Source: Epiperipatus broadwayi
Taxonomy: Eukaryota; Onychophora; Udeonychophora; Euonychophora; Peripatidae
DNA length: 64,000 bases
Assembly: GCA_028023455.1 (NCBI GenBank)
Contig: JAQFVV010000285.1
Location: 995,501-1,059,500 of the forward strand
Direction: 5' to 3'
Below, one piece after another: positions 1 through 12,649 of the stretch. Positions within the stretch are counted from its first letter, which is position 1. Each line of letters begins with the position of its first letter. The translations under genes and the position numbers were made by a program. Under the pieces are notes generated by a model. It saw nothing but the letters and a program-made list of their open reading frames with translations, searched no databases and was not told the DNA's origin.

Positions 1-185
1 TAGAATATTTAAACTTTAAAACGTGAAAATGACTCATACAATTGTTAAATTCTAGAAAAATATCTATCAAAATTCATTAGCAATGACTAGACTATATTGA
101 TACACTAAAAAATTAACATTGTTAAAAGTGACTACAGGGTAACTTTACATCTCCGAAACTTTTATTGCAGTTTTACAAAAATTCT
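1..185. other. AT-rich sequence, no gene seen
   Basis: Left edge of the window. No coding pattern or recognisable repeat was found before the hammerhead-like repeat that follows. Confidence 0.5.
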
Positions 186-350
186 AGTTCTCCACTGACA
201 TGAGCCATAAGATCGAAACCAGTTAGTCTGGAGATGAGAGTGTTCTGGATAGAGATTTTAAATATTTTCACATACCGCACTTATTAATTAAGAGCTTGTT
301 TGAGCTATTGGTACGCTATCTATATTGCATTTTTGTAACTACAAGCTTAT
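186..350 (+). repeat. Family C repeat with hammerhead-like core
   Basis: Member of a dispersed family also seen at 10.1-10.35, 45.6-45.9, 46.7-46.95 and 47.1-47.6 kb. A stem I strand TCTCCA (189-194) pairs perfectly with TGGAGA (229-234). Between them lie CTGACATGA (195-203), a hairpin-like segment, CGAAAC and a GTC triplet just before 229. The order is that of a type I hammerhead, but the first box has two extra bases compared with CUGANGA. The same nine-base form recurs on the minus strand near 46.77 kb, so it probably belongs to the family. Whether it can cleave is doubtful. The 3' part ends in a segment shared with the other copies. Confidence 0.6.
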
Positions 351-2840
351 TAAAAGTAATGTCACGTTATATATGACTTGCTTTTTTAATTATTAGAAAG
401 TATTTATAAAATTAAGTAAGAAGCTAAGAAGAAAGATGCACAGAGAGATTACTTAAGTTTTATCAAGATTTTTCAGATAATGCTGTTATCTTCGCAAATA
501 ATACTCTAGAGTTTCAAGAAAATAAGAGCTATCAGGTGAAAGCAGGAAAGACTACTAAAGATAAAAAAAGACAAGGAATTCTAATGATTTTTCAAAAAGA
601 AAATAAATATTAATAATCATGAATTTAAACAAAATTAACAATTACAAATACTTTAATCAGATTAATAATTCAGATTAAAATATAATGGATAAAATTAATA
701 TTAGAATTAATATAGGATGGAACCCTATTAGTAGAAATAATCTAATATTTAAAGGAAATACTTCTATACAATTAAAAAGAAAATTTTTAACATATGTGTT
801 TTATTTTTTATATGTGCATCTGAAATTTGTATGATTAAATGAGCAATACTGACATTTCAGATCAACCAAACAAGTACATAAATCTAGGGTGGAATAATAA
901 TGAACCTCTAAAAGCAAAATACATGAATAAGATAACAAACATCTATTATATTCCTCATTGAAAATATTAAGAGGTTGAAATATACTTGGCTGGACATATT
1001 TCTACAAAAGATTATTATAGGCAATTGATGCCTTAAATTGTATCCAAAATGTACTTAAATGACTAGAAAAGATCATTTATAAAATGGACAGATAAGATAA
1101 CGTTTTCTGGAGTGATTCTACAGGAGAAATTAGAATAAACCTGGAAAAGCTTTAATTCAGCATTAGATTGATAATGTTTAAAAATATTCAAAACAATAAA
1201 CTTTCCATTTAAAACATGTTTTATTAATATATTGTTTAAAATATAGAAAATAAAACACAGAGAAATAAAAAACAAAAATTTCTCACACAAGAGTGTCACT
1301 GACGTGCAATACTGAAATAAATAAAGAATCCAGCCATTGTACTATAAGTACCCAAAGCAACTTCAATACCAGGAGGGCTATCACAATTTGGACACTACAA
1401 GCTAAAGCTCTAAACATGAAGTAATAAAAAATTCTTTGCAAAGACTTTGCTTCTTTTTTGAGACTTAGAAGATGGACTTATGGTATATGAATATGTTAAC
1501 TATTCATAAAAAAACAACATGAAATATAATAACTTGAAAGTTGATCAGATTAGTATCTGAGATGAAAATGTTATATCTCTATGCCAATGTCAAAATCCTT
1601 CATCTGTCATTAGTACTGAATGTACAACTAAACAAACTTCTATAGACAAAAAATCCTTCAATCTCCAGATGTCTTGTTTTTCTTCTGTTCTACTTTTCAT
1701 GTAAGTTCTTTTAAACATCAACATCATATTTTATAGTCTAAAATTTAATTATTTATCATTAAACAAAATTTTATATATACTCTTGTCACCTATTTCACAA
1801 TAATTATTATTATTATATTTTAATTAATTTGGCATCAAAATATAGGTTCTTATTTCTCAGGTATAAAGTTAAATTTGTCATGTGGTCATTATGTAATATT
1901 GGCCACCAGAGATTATTATAGGACCCACAGTAGTACTACCATTTGTAATGATATAAAATGCATGGTTGGCAGAACGTCATTAATATCCCATGGCAATCAA
2001 CACCAATAAGTATGATCTGAATAGTACATTGGAATTAAATAATAAACAATAAATAAAAGACTTTTATATGAGAATTTAATATAGAGATCACAATTAATCT
2101 ATTCTCCCTACTTCAATTTACTATTTACTATGCAATTTTTTTTTTTTAAAAAAAATCCAAATATCTGTGATTATGTATGACTATTAACATCACAAGATAG
2201 TGATACCATTAAACCAGTGTCGTCCTTGTATTGTAAGTTGTTGATATTTACTCTGGAAAAAAATTGTATAAGAGATATTCATTATTGATGATATACAATA
2301 ATAGAATGCAATTGTAATAATCAAAACTATGACTCATTTAAACTAATTTTATTCAACATCTTTATATTTAAGTCTGTAATCAGATTTATGATGCATTGAA
2401 GGCAAAGAATAATTTGATCATGAACATAAACAATCTCTAATAAAAATATATATTTTATCCAGCACAACATAAAAAATGAATTTTCACTATATACAGAATT
2501 AAAATGCACTAAAAATAAATTAAAAAATATATTTAATACTTAAAAAAGAAAGAATTTTTATTTAAGATTTAATTTTCATATATAAAATAACATGGCACAC
2601 CATTGTTCTTTAATGTGTTTTTGTAATTCTATTTAACATGATTTTTATTGTCCAGTTATATTTAGTACAATAATAGAGTGGACTATACTAAAGATTAATG
2701 TTCATGGCTTTAGAATTCAAGATCTATGATTTTAGATCTTAAGACTCATAAATTGCACCTTAGTTCAGTCACTTTTGGTGCTCAAATGTCATAAAAACTA
2801 CTGAGAAATAAACCTTTTGGTTATTGTTATTTTTATATAT
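351..2840. other. AT-rich intergenic tract, no gene seen
   Basis: About 2.5 kb of AT-rich sequence with homopolymer runs (for example around 2140-2155). The short open frames show no family resemblance. Nothing further could be supported here. Confidence 0.5.
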
Positions 2841-4950
2841 TCATCATCATCATCATCATTCTCAACCATTATAGATTTATTGTAGGATGAAGGTTTCTCC
2901 ATTTCAATCCATCTTCTCTGATCTACAGACTCTTTTTTCCCATCAACCTTATTTCATCCATCCATCCATCTCACATGTGTCACTTTGTAGCTTTATTACA
3001 ATCTCTTGGAATTTGGTTTAAAATTCCAACTGTCCATATATTATCATCTTTTCTACCAATATGTCCATCTCAACACTATATCAGTCTTTTAATTCCTTCA
3101 ATGTTGTTTGTAGCACTTGCTTGTTCTCTCATCCATATATTTCATTTTCTACCTCTTCTTGTTATTCATAATATGCATCTCTTCATATTTGATTAAGCAG
3201 TGTGAAGCCTCTGTATTGCCCTTCTATTAAATGTCTAAATCCCAGATTTATAAGCAAGAGCAGGTAAATCACATTTATATATTTATTAAAAACCTTTCTT
3301 TTCAAACACATTAGCATATTTTCTTTTACTATTAAGTTATTTCTACAAAATGCACTTCAACCAAGTTTAATTTTATGATTTAATTTCATCCATTATGTTT
3401 CCATCTGTAGTAATAATCTGACCAAAATATTTGCAGTTGTTAACTTGTTATTCTTCATTATCAATCTTTTGATAAAACCCATTGAATATTACTTTAATCT
3501 TTTTAAAACCCTTCTCAATAATAATCTTTTTAATATCATTACGTAATCCAATTGTTGATGTTGAATTTTTGTAATTTTTTTCAGAATGTGACAGTATATT
3601 CAGTCTATATCTTGATGATACGATACTTTAATCACTGAAGAAATTATTATAGAATCAAATGTTTTTTTTATAATCTATAAATCCAAAGCATAATGGTAAT
3701 TCATATTTATGAATCCTTTCTATAATTTTTCTTAATACTTGGATATGATCTGCTGTACTAAAAGCACTTTTAAATCCCGCTGGTTATTTTGGTTGGTTAA
3801 AATTCAAAGTTCATTGTAGAGAAGCTGTAATTATTTTGGCAAAAATTTTATTTAGAACTAATAAAAAGTTTGATAGGTCTGTAATTTCTAATAACTTCAT
3901 CATTTTTTAAAATATTAATATTAATATGATATTATACCAATCAACTATCACATCATTATCATTAAGGCATTTGGTATATAACTTTGGCAAAAATGTTTCT
4001 GAGTCTTCACCTGCTTCTTTTAAAATATTGGTTATAATTCCTTCATTAGCTGGAGCTTTTTTTTCTCATAAATTTAATTGCATGTTTCACTTCTTCATTT
4101 AAAATCCTAGACCATTCAGAAGATATAGTAGTTGTAGAAAGTTACTTTTCCTTATTTTCTATTACTACATAATTCTTGATAGAACTCTTCTACACATTTT
4201 ATGATGTCATCTCTCTTTTTAGTAATAGTTTCATCTTTTTTTTATTGCAGAAATATTTCCTTCTAATAGCAAGATGTTATTTTTCATTCTTAAAGCTTAT
4301 TCTCTTCTTATAGCTTTCATTGCTAGTCCACAATTATAATTTCTTATATCATTATCAACTCTTTTTCAAACTATTTTACAAAATTTGAGATATTCAATTT
4401 TTTTTAATGCATCATTTTTATATATTTTTATATTTCTTCTTTTCTTCATAAATAGTTTTGTCTCAGTAGAAATTTTACTGGCCAATTGCTGCTTTTTTGA
4501 ACCAACTATCTTTGATGAAGTTTTTAAAAGATGTAACATTTATCTTTCTAGTGATTTCATTCAAATCTCAATTGTATTCAAAACTTATTAATATTTTAAA
4601 ATGATTTTCAAGTTTTAATTTAAATTCATTGGAATGTTTCTGAAGATTAGAAATATCAACTGAAGATTAACAATATGAACTATGATTCTTGCATTTCTTA
4701 ATAATTTTTGTCTTTCTAGTTTTGCATTAACATGTATCTTACATCCCATTAGATGATGATCAGTTCCTGTGTTGAATGTATAAAGAACATAGCAATCTTG
4801 AAATGCACATTTTCTGTTAGTCAAAATATAATCCAATTCAGTTGTACATTCATTTGGATGCTACTATATCCATTTCTGTTTAACTTGTTTTTTTCCAAAA
4901 AAAGAATTCATAATATAAAGTTTTTATTTTTGCAAACTCAACAAGTCTAT
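2841..4950 (-). mobile_element. RTE-clade LINE fragment, decayed
   Basis: Minus-strand non-LTR retrotransposon, read from high to low coordinates. The endonuclease end is visible at about 4850-4615, with NELDYILTNRK followed by the NTGTDHH catalytic region; RTE/BovB-type apurinic endonucleases normally have SDHR here. The reverse transcriptase follows at about 4070-3690, with KKAPANEGI (normally KAPGxDGI), then NYRPI and LCFGFIDYKK, after one or more frameshifts. The 3' end lies at low coordinates and ends in (CAT)n at 2844-2860, which is the (ATG)n tail typical of this clade. Several stops and frameshifts make it inactive. A second RTE tail begins directly at its other end. Confidence 0.8.
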
Positions 4951-4959
4951 GTAATCTCT

Positions 4960-5335
4960 CATTTATATCACCATCATCATCATCATCATGATCAACCATT
5001 ATCAATCCACTGCAGGATGAAGGTCTCTCCAAGTTTAATCCATCTTCTCCGATCTTTAGCTTTTCTTCTCCACATCACCCCTGCACATTCTTATTTCATC
5101 CATCCATCTCACATGTGGTCTCTTTCTGAGTCTTTTACAATCTATTGGAATACAGTTTAAGATTTTAATTGTCCATCTATTATCATCTCTTCTAGCAATA
5201 TATCCAGCCCAACTGCACTTCAATCTTTTATTTTTTTAAGTGAGGTCAGTAACACCTGTTTGTTCATTGTGTTTTTGATCTCCTCTTGTTACTCCCAACA
5301 TGCATCTCTCCATACTTCTTTGAGTGGTTTATTAT
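4960..5335 (-). mobile_element. RTE LINE 3'-end fragment
   Basis: A second copy of the RTE tail. (CAT)n at about 4970-4990 is followed by the conserved 3' segment seen also at 2.87 and 8.9 kb, in the same orientation as the longer copy to its left. Only the 3' untranslated and terminal coding region remains. The 135-residue plus-strand frame crossing it is a product of this repeat, including its histidine run, and is not a gene. Confidence 0.75.
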
Positions 5336-5449
5336 ATTAAAATAGAGTTATTTTTTCAATTTAGTTATTTAAATAACAAAACAATATTTTTTCAAAAACA
5401 TTTTATTATTCTTTAATATTAATATATGGATTTGCTTTTTGCTTTTACT

Positions 5450-5745
5450 TGTACTTGTAGGGAATTTAAATCCAGACTTTCAAACTATCTTTTGTCTTTC
5501 ACTACATGCGAAAAAAGAAATGACCTCCAGCATAGGTATTTTGTGGTGAACTGGCAGTCATCAGTTGGTCAAGATCAGCATCTCCCACCCATATATATGA
5601 TCAATGCTCGGTTTATATTAAGATAGTCAATCTTCAATCTTTAATGGCCAAACTTCAGTCTTCTCCATTCTCCAACTCTTCAGCCAGCCATACCATAGAA
5701 AATCTGATGATGGCATTTTCAAAATCTGTTTTTGTCTTTTTTTGT
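5450..5745 (-). repeat. Family B2 repeat, degenerate hammerhead
   Basis: Minus-strand copy of the family also seen at 6.1, 29.4, 55.4, 55.8, 56.3 and 61.7 kb. The box CTGATGA is intact at 5564-5558 and is preceded by CCAA. The stem II segment that follows no longer pairs well, and GAAA has become CAAAA-like, so this copy should be inactive. Confidence 0.65.
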
Positions 5746-6054
5746 TGTCATTTTTGTTTTTACATAAAATTTAAAAACACCAAAGAAAAAATGAAAGAAA
5801 ATAGTAACTATTAACCAATCATATTTTATCTGGTAACCTTCATTGCAATGTTCATGAACAATGTTCACTGCAAAGCTGGGCTTTGGTTATTTTTTTAAAT
5901 AGATTTATTTTAATTTATAAGAAACAAAATATCTCCTAGAAGTTTTTCCTTTTTCAATTAGTGATTCATATTTGAAATCCTTAAAATTTTTTTTACTAAT
6001 ATGATTAATTACTGAAACACAGGCTTAATATATACCATGTGTCTATATATGTAA

Positions 6055-6260
6055 TATAGGGTATATGAGCACAGACTTTCACATAACCCACCACTCTCCA
6101 CTCTATCTAATAATACTGAACACTCAAGCACATATATGCTGAAAAGATAAATAATCACCAATATGCGTATTTCATGCTAAACCAGCAATCATCAATTGGT
6201 CCAGATTATCATCTCCCACATATATATATATACTATAAGTGCTCAGATATATATTACGAT
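6055..6260 (-). repeat. Family B2 repeat, hammerhead with mutated box
   Basis: Minus-strand copy with the same flanks as the 29.4-kb copy. The first box reads TTGATGA (6195-6189), so the first conserved C is lost. A recognisable stem II and GAAA follow. Confidence 0.65.
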
Positions 6261-6449
6261 AGACAATCTTCATACTTTAAAAATTTAAAAATAAACTCAA
6301 ACTATTATATAAATAATAATTATATTTCATATTTGATTATAATTACATGCTGCGTCTTATGTGTGATTAGGGCAATGAAAAGTAACAAACTCTGGACCTC
6401 AAGGTCCATGGATTATATCCCTTGCCTGATGCTCTGTGTAATGTGATGT

Positions 6450-7970
6450 AGTGCTTAAGTAGCAAATTCTGGAGTCCAAAATCCATGGAATGCAACCCAA
6501 TTCTGTGATTTAGGAGCGCAAACTTATGACCTATTAAGCAATTAATTATTAGATTATTTATTTAGTTATTATTTAAAATCGTTTTTTTTTTTTTTAATCG
6601 AATGTCATAATATAAAACTAGTAACGATTTAAAAACAAATATACACACACACATATATGCGGGGAGAAGAAAAAAACAAAACATTTATTATATAATAGCA
6701 ATAATAATAATAATCGAGTAGAGATCTATTGTAAAAAACCACTGTCTCTCTTAGCCAAAAAATCTTCATATCAAAAACAGTTTCAGCCTTAATAATACTA
6801 TTTTATTTCTTAATGTTTTTTTTTTCTTAATGGAGAATTCAATATGGACATAAAAAAGAATAATATCAATTTCACTTCTAATACATGCACACACTTTAGT
6901 ATTAAAGTCTTTTTTTTTTTTTTTGCAAAATGTAGTAGGAAGATATTAAGGTCACATTAAGTCGTGATAATATTTGATGAATTAAAAAAAAAAAAAACTA
7001 AAAAATACCTGAAGCAATTATTTATATATATACAAAAAAACACTAAAAGATTTTATCCCAAATATGTTTAAAAAGTGTGTAATTGTTTATATAGATATAT
7101 GTTTTATAATGATTTCTAAAAAATTAAAAATTATTTTTAATATGTTTAACATGTAAAAAGGAAAAATTATTAATACAGTATTTCAATCTTCTGGTTGACT
7201 TTCCAAGAAAATAAATAAAATGGCGAAAGTATAAAAAATTGTAATGTATCAGAATATAAGAAGTTTTGTAAAATTCGATTATTAACAATTTATTTTTGTT
7301 AAGAGTAGTCATCAAATCACGTGTTTATCATGACATCAACACCGAAAATTATTTTATTCAAAATATTTTAATATGAATAGATTATGATTGTAAAAATAAT
7401 AATAATAAAAACGAACAAACAGATGTTTGCAACGTGAAAATATCTACGTACAAAGTAATTCTAATCATGTGTTTAAAAAATGCTGTAAATACAGTATATA
7501 CAAATACATTATAATACCTATATACAATAATTTAGGCATATAAATTGACATATGTGAATAAATGTTTATTCACTTCCATTTTCATCGTGAAAATATGTGA
7601 TAAAAGAATGTAATTGCATTAGTATATAAATTCATTCAACGTAATGTCTGAAATTTGAAGATCTATAAAACTTTTTTGTGGAAATAAATTTGTTTTGTCA
7701 TATAACCAAATGTGTGGTTTCTAAATTGAAATATTTGAACATTGGCCTATCAATTTTTATGTAAAATATTAAATTTATAATTAGTCCACTAATGTGTAGA
7801 CTTTTATATATGTATAGCAGAATTGAGATTTTTACTTGATTATAATTATCACTTCATATATATAATGATTCATTTCTTTCTGTATCAATAATTTATTTAT
7901 TAAAAATATAGTAAAGTGGTGGTAAATAGAAGTAGATTATTTTTACCTAATTAATAAATTAGCATTGATG
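6450..7970. other. AT-rich tract, no gene seen
   Basis: Poly-A and poly-T tracts (6586-6597, 6908-6924, 6985-6997) and short (TA)n and (CA)n runs. Two near-repeated snippets ending in GGACCTCAAGGTCCATGG and a similar one lie just left, at 6390-6490. No coding sequence was recognised. Confidence 0.45.
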
Positions 7971-7982
7971 CAAAGAGTGGAC

Positions 7983-8079
7983 TTTTTTTTTCTCATGTGT
8001 TATAGCATCAGCCGGGAAACGAACCCGGGACAACTGCTTGTAAAGCAGCTGTCGCTGACCTCTCGACCATCAAGCTTGA
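7983..8079 (-). mobile_element. tRNA-derived SINE, copy 1
   Basis: On the minus strand a tRNA-like body runs from about 8078 to 8005. It has an A-box region (GGTCGAGAGG), an anticodon-arm-like hairpin with loop TTTACAA (anticodon position TAC, as in tRNA-Val), and a B box GGGTTCGTTTCCC. The acceptor ends do not pair, so it is not a functional tRNA. The tail is an A-run, seen as Ts at 7983-7991. A target duplication CAAAGAGTGGAC flanks it at 7971-7982 and 8080-8091. Tail and duplication together show LINE-style retroposition of a pol III-type transcript. Confidence 0.85.
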
Positions 8080-8091
8080 CAAAGAGTGGAC

Positions 8092-8860
8092 ATTTTTAAG
8101 AATATTAAAATGGTTCTATAGAGACTGACGTTTGAATTATTAATATATTTTCACCTCATTTATTTATTTATTTTTACAATTAAAAAAGTCTTAATTAAAT
8201 TGAACTTAGATTAAGAAGTATAATTTACAATTAATTACTATAGTTTAAGATTATTTTTTGTTTATACTGTTTATAATTACAAACGCAAACAGTTTTGCTC
8301 AGATAGAAGGAAAATATTTTTATTGGTAGGAAACTATTAATAAAAAAATAGTTCAATAAGAACTGTTTTTTTGGCTAATGTATATAATTTTCAATTTACT
8401 TAAATATATTTTAATATTGCATATAGTGAATGTTTATTTTTAATTATATGCAGAATAAAATTTAAATTTCTTTGTTTAAAAATGTTAACAGTCAATATTT
8501 TTTTTTTATCCTCATTGTGTTAAAAATCCTATTACAAATTGCAGTAGGAGGATACAAAATAAAAAATAGGTAAGTTATATTTTGTATTTACTATAATTGC
8601 ATTTTACTGTTTATATTATTTAAGTTTATAACCTGTATAGTATTATTTGTTTCTTGAAGGAAATGGTAACCATTTCAGTTTAGGAGAGTTACATTGTTTT
8701 GATGATGTCAGTATTCTATGACATCAATACTCTTAATTTTTGAAATTTGTTTTAATAATTAACATTGTTAACTAAAGTAAATAATGAGTACTAATTAATT
8801 ATGATTGCTATAGAAAATTCTAGTAGCAAGATTTTTTATATTCAGAGTATGAGGTATTTA
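8092..8860. other. AT-rich tract, no gene seen
   Basis: No coding sequence or family-level repeat was recognised between the SINE and the next RTE tail. Confidence 0.4.
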
Positions 8861-8864
8861 TATA

Positions 8865-9320
8865 TTATCGTCATCAACATATACAACCATTACCAATCCA
8901 CTGAAAGATGAAAATATCTTCAAGTTTAATCCAAATTCTCTGCTCTGGAATCTCTCTTCTCCATATCATACCAGAAAACTTTTTTATTTCATCTATCCAT
9001 CTCACATGTGATCAGTTATAAAGATTTTTACAATCTCTTGGGATCCAGTATAAGAAAAATAATCTATCTATTATAATCTGTTCTAGAAACTATTTTCTCA
9101 CTCACTCATGCATTTCATTTTTAATCTGTTTTTATTATTCTTAACATACACTTCTCTATATTAATGAGTGGCTTCAAATCATTATAATGTGTTTCTGTTA
9201 AATGTTCATGTCTCAGATCTGTGAATAAAGAACTGGTGTAACAAATACATTAAAAACATTCTTTTTGCAAGCGCATAGAAATATTTCCTTTTAATATTGA
9301 GTTATCTCTAGCAAAAGAAC
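8865..9320 (-). mobile_element. RTE LINE 3'-end fragment
   Basis: Shares the RTE tail found at 2.87 and 5.0 kb (the block starting CAACCATTACCAATCCACTG on the plus strand), but its (CAT)n tail is reduced to TCGTCATCAAC. Heavily diverged. It runs into the mariner remnant on its right. Confidence 0.65.
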
Positions 9321-9895
9321 TGGTCTAAAAGAAGTTTTTCACTTCTTGAGGTAGTCTGAAATTTCATGCAGAGATGCCCTTTAACACCTTCACAGTTTTT
9401 TTTCTTCGCCACTTCTAAGTCTGCAAAAAAGGAATCATTTTTTCATTTGAGAGAATAAAATGAAGTCACATGGAATGAAATTAAGCAAATATGGATGAAG
9501 GATAAGCTGTATCATGCTAAATTTAAATAAAAATTATTTCACACTTAAGCTTTGTGTGCTACCACATTGTCATTGTGAAGATTATATTCCTCACTTTTTC
9601 CCAAAATGGGATGTTTATGTTTTACCACATCACACAAAAGTTTCAGAACTTATAGATTTTAAATACCTGATCATTATGAATGACTTGTGAGTGGACACTG
9701 CCACTTGCATCCCCCAAAAAATCATCATCATCATCATGGCATTGAATTTCACTTACCACACTTTCTTGGAAGGTAGTGAATTTAATATTTCTATTAAACC
9801 ACCCATAAACTTGTGTTTTTCTTTGATTTCTTTGAGCAATTTGCTTGAAAATGGTTTCAAGTATTACAACTGTTTTCCCTGCCATTTTTCCTAAA
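9310..9895 (-). pseudogene. Decayed mariner transposase
   Basis: Minus strand, read from 9885 downwards. The N-terminal helix-turn-helix region shows QVYGWFNR (mariners have a similar xVFxWxxRF run) and a second segment resembling GSVHSxIHN. Further down, about 9520-9440, is the C-terminal hallmark in broken frames: HPYLLNFIPCDFILFSQMKK, close to the HPPYSPDLAPCDFxLFPxLK motif of mariner transposases, whose third catalytic aspartate is the D of PDLAPCD. That residue is N here, and there are several stops and frameshifts, so the gene is dead. Terminal inverted repeats were not identified. A short (CAT)n run interrupts it near 9722-9737. Confidence 0.75.
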
Positions 9896-10134
9896 AGAAA
9901 ACAGAATTTTATGAAGTTCTAACTTTTCAGCCATTACAAAAAAAAAATCACATATGTGAATTGTGTAGCGCCATGATATCACACAATGACAGCATTTGAC
10001 ATATTGATACAAAAGGGTACCAACAAGAAGTGTCTAAAAGCAGAAGTATGCACTACAAGAGTTAATGCTTTCAGTTATTTTGGGTATCCCATTATATATA
10101 TATATATAATAATTAATAAAAGAAGACACAAATT

Positions 10135-10360
10135 GTGTAACTTGCTTTTAAGCTTTATTAAAATGTTCACTAGAGGGAGCTCCAATCAAGCTTTAATTTA
10201 TAAATGTGAAAGAGAAGGAATTCAAAATCTCTATCAGATTGTCTTTATTCCCAGAGATCTGAGGATAAAGACATAGCTTCAATCAAGTTTTAATTTATAA
10301 GTGCCAAAAGAGAAAGAATTCATAATCTCTATCACAATGTCCTTATCCCCAGGTCTCTAG
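10135..10360 (-). repeat. Family C repeat, two partial direct copies
   Basis: A block (about 10180-10262) is repeated at about 10270-10358: TCAATCAAGTTTTAATTTATA followed by a run matching the 3' part of the 46.7-kb repeat. The copies stop near or before the ribozyme-like core. Confidence 0.55.
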
Positions 10361-10790
10361 TAAACACATATATATATATAATGGGTTTAAAAACACTGTG
10401 ATATTAAAGTTAACACCCCCAATTATCAGAACTATGAGACAGAAAATTAAAGCTGAATCATTTTTTGTTCATTCTAAGTTCCTATGCTGTTAAATAAATT
10501 AAATCTAATATTAAGCAGTACAAATTTTAATCAGAAGAGATGCGCAAGGAGCTTCATTCAAATCAGCCTGCAGTCTAATTATAAAGTTGTTATAGTTAAT
10601 TAATACTCATTTCAATAACTTTGTAAATAAACAACAAATTTTATATTTGTAAAGAAAATTAACATTTGAAAAATAATATAAAATATTCCAAATAAAAACA
10701 TAGAAATGAATAAAAATTTATATCACAGCCTTGAATCATAAAACATATATAACATGATCACTATTTCTTATGCTTGCTCTTAACTGTTAT
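10361..10790. other. AT-rich tract, no gene seen
   Basis: No recognisable coding sequence or repeat family. Confidence 0.4.
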
Positions 10791-10794
10791 TAAA

Positions 10795-11350
10795 ATAGGC
10801 AAACCCTCCCTCCCCACAATATCCATCCATGACCAGACAGCCATAACTGTGCTTTCAAGTCCTGGACCTACCTCTTGGGTAAGGAATATCCACTTTGGGC
10901 TTCCCCCATAAGTGAGTTTTGCTTTCTCCGAGTGTAACATTGGTTTTGCAAATCCGGAGCATTAACTGAACCAAAAAAGGCATTGAGAACCAAGCCAGAC
11001 CATCCCACCCTTATGTATGGCAATGATTTCTGTCTGCCCCCACAGATCAACAACCTCCTCATGTCCATGGCATACACCCCTGAGACTGAAAACTCAAATA
11101 AACATTAACCTATGATTGCCTATTAAACAGTTCACATTGGCAGTGCCCAACCTGGTCCACCTGCCAAAAAATGCACCATTAGGTGAAAACATATGAACAA
11201 ATATCAAAGTTTTTATGTGTCAGTCCAAATAGGCTGGGACCACATATAGTCTACCTGCCCACCTAGACCAAGAAATTTCTATTACATTATCTAGGTGATT
11301 AACTACAAAATACATGGAATCAAATCCATTTTTCGCAGGGGATCACTTAA
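10795..11350. other. GC-richer patch of unknown origin
   Basis: A stretch with clearly more G/C than its surroundings, most marked at 10800-11080 and 11140-11260. A 69-codon minus-strand frame covers 11077-10868 but resembles no family I know. The composition jump suggests an inserted element, such as the end of an LTR or a SINE, or a gene fragment. It was not matched to any other part of the window. Confidence 0.35.
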
Positions 11351-12000
11351 GCATTTGTGAAATTAAATATCTTGATTTACAAAACTACATGATATAAAAT
11401 ACCTTGATTCATAATATTCTCAAAATCACAGCTCTATCTGCACAAACAATTACACACCATTTGTCCATTTCACTTAGTACCCTAAGACCAGAGGAGTTCT
11501 AAGTCTTTTTGATAGCCTTATCAACTGCAGATGTCCATCAAAGTTCAATATAACTGTTTATTTCATTCAACTGCAAAGTTCTCCATGATTATAAATTTTC
11601 AGTTAATTGTTCCAATTATGAATAGTATGATTAGCATTGTAGGATTCCACTATGTCATTCCAACTATAAAAAGTGGTACTAGCTTTGTAAAATTCTTTCC
11701 AATTGTTTTGTAGAACACTAAAGTTGATGGCAAAATCGTATTTTAACAATTGGTTTCTGTAACCCTAAAGTAAGCCTATTGTAGTAAGATTTCAACAATG
11801 ACTCTTTCCTATTTATATTATTTCAATTCTGCTTGTCTAGATTGAATTCAATGTGTTGTACCAATAATCAATGCTTCAGTTGTGCAATCCAATAGTTTGC
11901 AATCGATCTTTATAGTACTCTAAATAATTGTTGAATAAAGCAATGTTAACTAATTTTCTTATAACATTATTTATACTTATTTTTATCTTTCAATCGTCGT
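11351..12000. other. AT-rich tract, no gene seen
   Basis: Contains degenerate short direct repeats around TTCCAATTATGAATAG and TTCCAACTATAAAAAG (about 11605-11675). No gene was recognised. Confidence 0.35.
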
Positions 12001-12187
12001 TTTTTGACTCAGGATTCACTTCATTGTAATTCTGTGTTGATTTGAAAATTTTTTATTTTTTGTAGCACCCCAATTTCACCAGAAGCAGCCCAATAACTTT
12101 TGATGGGATCATCAGAAATAATTTTTGTACAGGGAGATAGCTTAAATCATACACTATATTGTTTGATTCTAAAATTTAGATCGAATT

Positions 12188-12640
12188 AACATTCAAAATT
12201 TTTATTTTTATTTTTCCTCTGCCCTGTTTTGCTGCATTCAGCCATTTCCGGTTGACACCACGATGTTGTAACTTTTTTCTCATATCAGATTTACTGATAG
12301 AATTTCTTTTACCCATTGTTCTATGATTATTTTTTATATCTAGTATGTTCCCTGGACTATTTCCTGTCTTCCCTGGCTGGTTTGCAGCTTTAGAAACTTG
12401 TTCTGCTTTACAATTATCAGATGTTACGGTGAAATTCTAATGTTTTCGATGGAGTTTAACTTCCAAATTATTTCTTAGCTCGTTCTATTACTGAAAATTA
12501 TAATTTCTAGTAGCTCTTTTCATTTTTTTGATCAATTGGTTTCTTTTCAAATCTTTTTCAAAGTCTTATGTTATGCCATAGCTTTTTTTGAATTACTTAT
12601 TTTGGCTTTTGCCTTTTCCAATAGCAGCCATTTGCGTAAA
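12188..12640 (-). pseudogene. Unrecognised decayed coding stretch, basic protein
   Basis: On the minus strand about 80 codons are open from 12428 to 12188, with a biased, protein-like composition rich in K, R, N and Q (segments such as SKAANQPGKTGNSPG and KKLQHRGVNRKWLNAAKQG). Upstream, at about 12630-12440, more lysine-rich coding-like sequence occurs in broken frames and begins with ATG at about 12630 (MAAIGKGK). The frame breaks point to a pseudogene, processed or transposon-derived. No family was recognised and no function is proposed. Confidence 0.35.
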
Positions 12641-12649
12641 ACGGAAAAT

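Noticed and set aside
4753-5160. 135-codon plus-strand frame with a histidine run
   Set aside because: It lies across the antisense of two RTE LINE fragments; the histidines come from the (CAT)n tail.
7983-8079. Functional tRNA-Val gene
   Set aside because: The anticodon arm and B box are present but the acceptor ends do not pair. The A-tail and TSD show a retroposed SINE.
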